Origin: CAZVJA01 sp964626885
GTDB lineage: Bacteria; Planctomycetota; Planctomycetia; Planctomycetales; Planctomycetaceae
Length of the DNA: 11,205 nt
NCBI GenBank assembly: GCA_964626885.1
Contig: CAZVJA010000177.1
Span: 1-11,205, forward strand
Direction: 5' to 3'
Part shown: positions 7,170 through 11,205 of the stretch, one piece after another
How the letters are laid out: each line of letters starts with the position of its first letter
How positions within the stretch are numbered: position 1 is the stretch's first letter
Made by a program: the position numbers and the translations under genes
Notes under the pieces: generated by a model
The model's database searches: none
What the model was told of the DNA's origin: nothing
Seen by the model: only the letters and a program-made list of their open reading frames with translations

Positions 7170-8648
7170 ATGAGCCGATCCGCGCTCACATCTAATTGTC
7201 CAGCGACGCTCGCGAAAGCAGCCGGACGAAATTGTATGGATGCCGCGCCGTCGTTCAGTCGTCGTGACCTGTTGCGCATCGGTTCACTGGGGGCTGCGGC
7301 GGTGGCGCTTCCGGAACTGCTGCTCGCCGCTGAATCGCGCGGATTGCAGCGCGGTGCGGCCAAATCATGCATTCTGTTCTTTCTTGAAGGAGGCCCGGCC
7401 CAGCAGGACATGTGGGACATGAAACCCCACGCTCCGCTGGAAGTTCGCGGCGAGTTTCGTCCGATCGAAACGACCAATCCCAGCGTGCAGATCTGCGAAC
7501 ACTTGCCGATGCTCGCGCAACAGATGCATCACTTGACTCTTATCCGCTCGGTGCATCACAACATCGTCGATCACAACGCCGGAACGTATTACGCCCTCAC
7601 GGGCCGTTACCCGATCGCGCGCGGCAAGCTCATCGTCCGCGATGAAGTCGACAACTTCCCACCGTTTGGCTCGGTGCTTGCACAAATTCGACCCTTGGCT
7701 GATCTTCCCGAGTTCGTCCATTTGCCGGAGATCATGTCGAACCTCGGCTACGACATCCCCGGCGAGCGGTCGGGATTTCTTGGAGCGAAGTACGATCCGC
7801 TTGTGGCCGGAGACCCGAGCGCGCCGGATTACAAGATCCCCGGACTCACTTTAGCCGATGATGTCCCCTTCGACCGGCTCTCGCAGCGGCGATCATTGTT
7901 GAACCTGCTAGACCGGGGAATCACTACGTCCCCGGACGAGCGACTCATTTCGGGACTCGACGCGCATTACCAGAAAGCCTTCTCGTTGCTTGCGACCGCG
8001 AAGACACGAGACGCATTCGACCTCAGCAAGGAGCCGGTCGCCGTCCGTGAACGATATGGTTTCCCCGACCGCGTCGATCGTTCGGTTGAGGCCCGCAAGT
8101 TCGGTGGGTTGCCGCATCTTGGACAATGTCTGCTCCTCACGCGCCGACTCATTGAAGCGGGGGTCAGGCTTGTGACTGTCTGTACCGGACGGCGAATTGA
8201 CCAGACTTGGGACGGCCACCGTCAGCACTTCGATCTGTTGCGTAAGTCTCTGCTCCCCTACTTCGATCGCGCCTTTTCGGCGCTGCTCGACGACATGTCG
8301 CAGCGTGGAATGCTTGAAGAGACCTTACTGGTCGCAATGGGGGAATTCGGCCGGACACCGAAGGTGGGGCAAATTACTTCCTCGGCCGGTGCCACGCCGG
8401 CGGGGCGCGACCATTGGCCACATTGCTATACGGTGCTGATGGCTGGCGGCGGCATTCGGCCTGGAATGGTATACGGCTCGTCGGACGAATTCGCCGCTTA
8501 CCCCGCGAGCAACCCGGTCACTCCTGAAGACATCGCGGCCACGATTTATCACGCCCTGGGAATCGACCCGGAAACACGGATTTCCGATCCGCTCGGTCGC
8601 CCGCACTTTGTCGCCATCGGCGAGCCAATTTTGCCGCTGTTTGGGTGA
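7170..8648 (+). CDS. Tat-exported DUF1501 family protein
   Basis: A 492-residue DUF1501 protein, a family with the alkaline phosphatase/sulfatase-like fold, abundant in planctomycetes and of unproven function. The N-terminus holds a twin-arginine signal: FSRRDLLRIGSLG (RR at about 31-32) followed by the hydrophobic AAAVALPELLLAAE. Characteristic segments follow: CILFFLEGGPAQQDMWDMKP, RSVHHNIVDHNAGTYYALTGRYP, LVAMGEFGRTPKV, GRDHWPHCYTVLMAGGGI and VTPEDIAATIYHALGIDP. The ATG at 7170 has AGGGG eight bases upstream. A TTG at 7137 would extend it, and an ATG at 7236 would shorten it and put the twin arginine at residues 9-10, which is also reasonable. A DUF1080 gene follows after 78 bp on the same strand. 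The usual DUF1549/DUF1553 partner is not seen in the window. Confidence 0.93.
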   Translation: MSRSALTSNCPATLAKAAGRNCMDAAPSFSRRDLLRIGSLGAAAVALPELLLAAESRGLQRGAAKSCILFFLEGGPAQQDMWDMKPHAPLEVRGEFRPIETTNPSVQICEHLPMLAQQMHHLTLIRSVHHNIVDHNAGTYYALTGRYPIARGKLIVRDEVDNFPPFGSVLAQIRPLADLPEFVHLPEIMSNLGYDIPGERSGFLGAKYDPLVAGDPSAPDYKIPGLTLADDVPFDRLSQRRSLLNLLDRGITTSPDERLISGLDAHYQKAFSLLATAKTRDAFDLSKEPVAVRERYGFPDRVDRSVEARKFGGLPHLGQCLLLTRRLIEAGVRLVTVCTGRRIDQTWDGHRQHFDLLRKSLLPYFDRAFSALLDDMSQRGMLEETLLVAMGEFGRTPKVGQITSSAGATPAGRDHWPHCYTVLMAGGGIRPGMVYGSSDEFAAYPASNPVTPEDIAATIYHALGIDPETRISDPLGRPHFVAIGEPILPLFG

Positions 8649-8726
8649 CTCGAAGAGTCTCGAAACGATCAGATAACTTGACTTATAACTGCAACGAACA
8701 CCCCGTAATCTGAAGGAAGTTCGCTG

Positions 8727-9467
8727 ATGAAACTGCTCACGATCACGTACATTCAATGTTTACTCGCGGCCTTCACTGCGCTGGCGCCATCAGGATCTAT
8801 TCTCGCTGATGATGCCCCTCAATTCCGCAACCTGTTCAATGGTCGTGACCTCTCTGGATGGGTGAACGTGAACACCGAGAAGGAGACTTGGTCGGTCCGT
8901 GATGGGTTGTTGGTTTGCACCGGCCACCCGGTCGGCGTTATGCGGTCGGAAAAACAGTACGAGAACTTCCTGCTCCACATCGAATGGCGACACATGGAAG
9001 CGGGGGGAAACTCCGGCGTGTTTATCTGGAGCGAAGGGAGCGTTCCCGAAGGACAGCGCCTTCCCAAAGGCATGGAAGTGCAGATGCTCGAACTGGACTG
9101 GGTCAATCAGCACAAGCAGAAGGACGGCTCACTCCCACCAATCGCCTATGTCCATGGTGAATTGTTCGGAGCCAACGGCCTGACGACTGTTCCCGACAAC
9201 CCGCGTGGCGAGCGAAGCAAGTCGATCGAAAATCGCTGCAAGGGAAAAGGGGAATGGAACGTTTACGACGTCGTCTGCGTCGACGGCACCGTGAAACTGG
9301 CCGTCAACGGTAAGTTCGTCAACGGCGTGCGGCAGGCATCCGTCAAGAAAGGTTACCTTTGCCTCGAATCGGAAGGAGCGGAGATCCACTTCCGCAACAT
9401 CCGGATTTTGGAACTCCCGCCGGGAATCACAGCGACGGAACAGACTGCCCCAGTCGTAAAGCCATGA
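8727..9467 (+). CDS. Secreted DUF1080 (3-keto-disaccharide hydrolase) family protein
   Basis: A 246-residue exported protein. A signal peptide covers about residues 1-27 (hydrophobic CLLAAFTALAPSGSILA then DD). The rest is one jelly-roll DUF1080 domain: LFNGRDLSGW (36-45), WSVRDGLLVC, the conserved GNSGVF (94-99), GMEVQMLE (115-122), GEWNVYDVVC (175-184) and GYLCLESEGAEIHFRNIRI (209-227). Members of this family have been linked to hydrolysis of 3-keto-glycosides; many planctomycete paralogues are uncharacterised. The ATG is preceded by GAAGGAAG at a good distance. It follows the DUF1501 gene and may share its transcript, with no clear terminator between them. It faces the CBS gene convergently. 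Confidence 0.93.
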   Translation: MKLLTITYIQCLLAAFTALAPSGSILADDAPQFRNLFNGRDLSGWVNVNTEKETWSVRDGLLVCTGHPVGVMRSEKQYENFLLHIEWRHMEAGGNSGVFIWSEGSVPEGQRLPKGMEVQMLELDWVNQHKQKDGSLPPIAYVHGELFGANGLTTVPDNPRGERSKSIENRCKGKGEWNVYDVVCVDGTVKLAVNGKFVNGVRQASVKKGYLCLESEGAEIHFRNIRILELPPGITATEQTAPVVKP

Positions 9468-9597
9468 CCGAGTGGCTCGTCCGGGTAGAAACACGGTGAT
9501 GCGTGCACTGGCTACCAAGTGCCGCGACGGTGAATCGTTCTCAGTCTTGACCAAGAGGTGTCGCGCATCATACAGCGTGCTCGCCAAACGTATTCGG

Positions 9598-10032
9598 TTA
9601 GTCCGCCAGACTTGCGGGACTCTCCTGTTCGAGCAGGTCACGAATCTGCCCGAACTCCTCGGTGAGCAGATCGAGAATGTCATCCAGGCTCAGCAGCCCG
9701 ACAAGTTCCCCTTCGCCGGAGACCACCGGAACACGGCGAAAGGGCCCGCTGCGCATGATTGCAAGTGCATCCTCGATAGGGCTGTTTTCATTGATGGTTC
9801 GGGGGCACTTGGTCATCACGTCCCCCACGGTAGTCTGAAATGGATCGGAAGCCGTGGCGAGCACGCGCACGGTTAGATCGCGGTCCGTCAGAATGCCGAT
9901 CGGTTTCCGCTCGGCATCTTGAACAATCAATGTGCCGACCTTGCGCGAATGCATCCGCTGAGCCGCAGCCTGGACAGACTCTTCCGGCTTCACCACATCC
10001 ACCTCACGCACACAAATACGTCCGACAGTCAT
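9598..10032 (-). CDS. Tandem CBS-domain protein
   Basis: A 144-residue stand-alone CBS-pair (Bateman module) protein, cytoplasmic. CBS1 runs about 8-60 (VVKPEESVQAAAQRM, GTLIVQD, PIGILTDRDL) and CBS2 about 68-125 (TVGDVMTKCPRTINENSPIEDALAIM, RRVPVVSGEGELVGLLSLDDIL). The DxxM and GxLTDRDL/GLLSLDDI features match typical adenine-nucleotide-binding CBS pairs, but the ligand and partner are unknown; CBS pairs bind AMP, ATP, SAM or other nucleotides. The start is well set by a strong GGAGGAGG eight bases before the ATG on the minus strand. Upstream on the same strand are a structured RNA and terminator at 10180-10260, which could act as a leader for this gene (inference). It is convergent with DUF1080, with 130 bp between stops and no convincing terminator there. 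Confidence 0.92.
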   Translation of the reverse strand: MTVGRICVREVDVVKPEESVQAAAQRMHSRKVGTLIVQDAERKPIGILTDRDLTVRVLATASDPFQTTVGDVMTKCPRTINENSPIEDALAIMRSGPFRRVPVVSGEGELVGLLSLDDILDLLTEEFGQIRDLLEQESPASLAD

Positions 10033-10179
10033 GGTGCAGTCCTCCTCCGATTAGTTCAGTTCATTACGATTCTTGACCCGGTAATTGACGCGCCCAGGAT
10101 CCTCGTCGAATCGATACTTCGCCCGGAATACCATATTGAGTCAGGAGGAATATCTGACCCGACCGGCCCCAAGGCGCAT

Positions 10180-10222
10180 AAAAAAGGCCCAACTGAGCAC
10201 TCGATGGCGCACAGGGGCCTTT
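10180..10222 (-). terminator. Intrinsic terminator, minus strand
   Basis: Perfect outer stem AAAGGCCC (10222-10215) with GGGCCTTT (10190-10183), then a UU bulge, CUG/CAG, a U-U mismatch and GCGC/GUGC closing a six-base loop. The stem runs into six U (10185-10180). In plus orientation the upper stem loses pairs and only three T follow, so termination is expected for minus-strand transcription. Confidence 0.7.
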
Positions 10223-10258
10223 CGCAACCCGACTCAGCCGCCTCCCATGACGGCTCTT
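10180..10258 (-). ncRNA. Candidate small structured RNA or attenuator leader
   Basis: Read on the minus strand, a transcript starting near 10258 would form a 5' hairpin (AGCCGUC/GGCGGCU, loop AUGGGA, positions 10255-10236) and end in the intrinsic terminator at 10222-10180, about 79 nt in all. Both hairpins contain G-U pairs that pair only in the minus-strand RNA, which argues for that direction. There is no open reading frame of note. It is either an independent small RNA or a leader that attenuates the CBS gene starting 148 nt further on. I do not recognise a known RNA family. Confidence 0.45.
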
Positions 10259-10264
10259 TAATTG

Positions 10265-10293
10265 AGACTATCGCCGTCCGGCGAAACTGTCAA
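10265..10293 (-). promoter_or_regulatory. Candidate promoter with dyad in spacer, minus strand
   Basis: A consensus -35 TTGACA reads at 10293-10288. TAGTCT at 10270-10265, 17 bp on, is a weak -10 (three of six). The spacer contains TCGCCG-TC-CGGCGA (10271-10284), a perfect 6-bp dyad placed where a MerR-type or other dimeric regulator could bind. It points at the candidate small RNA. Supported by position and the -35 only. Confidence 0.35.
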
Positions 10294-10334
10294 ATTGCGC
10301 GAGATTCTACTGTCGTTTTCCGATTGAAATATCG

Positions 10335-10352
10335 ATTTCGTCGTGGCGAAAT
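10335..10352. repeat. 6-bp inverted repeat
   Basis: ATTTCG at 10335-10340 and CGAAAT at 10347-10352 with a 6-nt spacer. Short enough to occur by chance; listed because it lies among other dyads in a gene-free region. Confidence 0.3.
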
Positions 10353-10415
10353 GTTACGACTTGCCTCGTTGACCGCGCGTCGTCACCATGATCGTTTTGC
10401 TGTTTCTCAAACGCA

Positions 10416-10439
10416 GTCGATTGCTGTTGTCCAATCGAC
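10416..10439. promoter_or_regulatory. Perfect 8-bp dyad, operator-like
   Basis: GTCGATTG (10416-10423), spacer CTGTTGTC, then CAATCGAC (10432-10439). No T run follows on either strand, so it is not a terminator. It overlaps the -35 of the candidate promoter at 10427-10455, fitting a repressor operator. The half-site core CGATTG recurs at 10321-10326. Confidence 0.45.
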
Positions 10440-10455
10440 ACAAACACGTCATGAT
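10427..10455 (+). promoter_or_regulatory. Candidate promoter for the small conserved protein
   Basis: TTGTCC (10427-10432) and CATGAT (10450-10455), each four of six to consensus, with 17 bp between. The start site would be near 10462, giving a leader of about 50 nt before the ATG at 10514. Weak on sequence alone. Confidence 0.3.
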
Positions 10456-10513
10456 TGCGGGGCTAGGGGTCTCGCAACGAACAGGCGAAGGATCGGGTTC
10501 TGGAAACAGATGA

Positions 10514-10834
10514 ATGACGGGGCGCTCGTTCTCCAGCGGCAGCTGGGTGATTTATCGAAAAACAAAACATAGCACGTCTCCTGGACCACGTGCCAAGGAT
10601 GTCTCTCCCTCGCCGCGGGGAGAAATGTACGACTATACGGTCGATAAATTCTGGGTCGTACGAAACGTGCTGGCGGACGGACGGTTGGAACTGATCACCC
10701 GCCGCCGAAAAACCCATGTGATTTCTCAGAACGATCCGAATCTGCGGCGGGCACGCTGGTGGGAACGCTGGTTCTTCCGGTCCCGTTTCCGTGCTGTCGA
10801 GCAAGAAGCGAAAGCGTTCTTTACTTCGATGTAG
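10514..10834 (+). CDS. Small conserved hypothetical protein (planctomycete type)
   Basis: A 106-residue basic, aromatic-rich soluble protein with no signal peptide. It has the look of a conserved domain: SWVIYRKTKHSTSPGPRAKD (10-29), PSPRGEMYDYTVDKFWVV (32-49), a DGRLELITRRRKTHVI strand pair (55-70) and a C-terminal NDPNLRRARWWERWFFRSRF (73-92). I associate this pattern with short uncharacterised planctomycete proteins; function unknown. Alternating hydrophobic strands plus many Arg/Lys suggest a small beta-barrel that may touch nucleic acid or ribosomes, which is speculation. The start is ATG 10514, with a poor GGAAAC upstream. The antisense frame over the same bases has low-complexity Arg/Ser composition and is not favoured. 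A dyad and candidate promoter lie 60-100 bp upstream. Confidence 0.72.
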   Translation: MTGRSFSSGSWVIYRKTKHSTSPGPRAKDVSPSPRGEMYDYTVDKFWVVRNVLADGRLELITRRRKTHVISQNDPNLRRARWWERWFFRSRFRAVEQEAKAFFTSM

Positions 10835-10891
10835 CATGACCGAACACAATAAACTGCTGTTCGATCACGTTAAAACACACCGTTGCACCGC

Positions 10892-10911
10892 AGTGCCAAT
10901 CCACTGGCACT
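10892..10911 (+). terminator. Possible weak terminator after the small gene
   Basis: AGTGCCA (10892-10898) and TGGCACT (10905-10911) form a perfect 7-bp stem with a 6-nt loop, 58 bp after the stop. Only CTTCCT follows rather than a T run, so it may be a hairpin without terminator activity. Confidence 0.35.
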
Positions 10912-10991
10912 CTTCCTACCGGTCCTACGGGTACTCCCTGGATAAATCAGCCGGCCTACGCGTCACGGCTCACAAATCTGGCAGAGGATCG

Positions 10992-11020
10992 TTGGTAAAT
11001 CCAGAACCGGTTTGTAAAAT
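10992..11020 (+). promoter_or_regulatory. Candidate sigma70-type promoter for the tRNA
   Basis: TTGGTA (10992-10997, four of six) and TAAAAT (11015-11020, five of six) with ideal 17-bp spacing. The predicted start near 11027 leaves about 90 nt of leader before the tRNA, to be removed by RNase P. Confidence 0.45.
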
Positions 11021-11118
11021 CAGAGGGAGATAATGAATGGCGTCGGTACTCGCACTCACTCAATTCTCGAGGAAGAGGTGCGGCATCCTTCTGCTATTCC
11101 CTGGCCATTTAGCCGCAT

Positions 11119-11192
<74 letters not shown>

Positions 11193-11205
11193 CTCCGCTT
11201 GAAGG

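Larger units (their letters stand above)
10033..10513. other. Gene-free structured intergenic region (480 bp)
   Basis: I see no credible protein gene between the CBS start and the small plus-strand gene. The stretch holds a minus-strand terminator and hairpin with a candidate promoter (10180-10293), inverted repeats ATTTCG-N6-CGAAAT at 10335-10352 and GTCGATTG-N8-CAATCGAC at 10416-10439, and a candidate plus-strand promoter at 10427-10455. The 150 bp nearest the CBS gene shows only a short GTCAG/CTGAC repeat around 10140-10158. Confidence 0.6.

Noticed and set aside
8647..8659. GACTC-GAA-GAGTC hairpin at the DUF1501 stop codon
   Set aside because: Only 5 bp, no following T run; too weak to call a terminator.
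9505..9522. Imperfect hairpin GCACTGG/CCAAGTGC between the convergent DUF1080 and CBS genes
   Set aside because: It has a bulge and no T run on either strand, so it is not a supportable terminator.
9472..9876. Plus-strand open frame of 134 codons after DUF1080
   Set aside because: Mostly antisense to the CBS gene; composition shows no protein-like conservation.
9919..10572. Plus-strand open frame of 217 codons
   Set aside because: It begins antisense to the CBS gene, crosses the structured non-coding region and overlaps the small conserved gene out of frame; no domain-like segments.
10463..10849. Minus-strand open frame of 128 codons
   Set aside because: Antisense to the small plus-strand gene, whose product has clear motifs; the minus product is Arg/Ser/Pro-rich without structure.

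Overview
The window looks like a chromosomal segment of a planctomycete (phylum Planctomycetota). The strongest clues are a Tat-exported DUF1501 protein followed by a secreted DUF1080 (3-keto-disaccharide hydrolase) protein, a pairing typical of that phylum. A small protein of a type I associate with planctomycetes, weak or variable Shine-Dalgarno sequences and GC-rich coding agree with this. No transposase, integrase, phage gene or CRISPR array is visible, so this reads as ordinary core and accessory chromosome rather than a mobile island.

Layout. Positions 1-2896 hold three genes on the minus strand, read right to left: a conserved unknown protein resembling ACP phosphodiesterase/HD-like helical proteins, a D-tagatose/psicose 3-epimerase-like TIM barrel, and a MoeA-type molybdopterin molybdenumtransferase that runs off the left edge. 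A short divergent intergenic region separates them from a plus-strand series: NAD kinase, a secreted DUF6263-like protein with a 5' UTR hairpin, a diadenylate (c-di-AMP) cyclase of the archaeal DacZ-like architecture 25 bp downstream of it, and a phytanoyl-CoA dioxygenase-like 2OG/Fe(II) oxygenase. The DUF1501 and DUF1080 genes follow on the plus strand. A tandem-CBS protein lies convergently on the minus strand.

The 480 bp upstream of the CBS gene has no credible protein gene but is rich in structure. On the minus strand there is a possible promoter whose spacer is filled by a perfect dyad, a 7-bp hairpin, and a long intrinsic terminator with a six-U run. Together they outline a small RNA of about 80 nt or a 5' attenuator leader for the CBS gene. 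A second perfect dyad overlaps a candidate promoter for a 106-residue conserved small protein on the plus strand. The window ends with a tRNA-Arg(CCG), which has a plausible sigma70-type promoter about 100 bp upstream.

The genes do not form one pathway. The functional groups are: molybdenum cofactor insertion (MoeA), sugar metabolism (epimerase and possibly DUF1080), NADP supply (NAD kinase), c-di-AMP signalling (DacZ-like with the secreted partner), and possible nucleotide sensing (CBS). The least explained and most interesting parts are the structured minus-strand RNA near 10180-10260 and the DacZ-like cyclase in a planctomycete.
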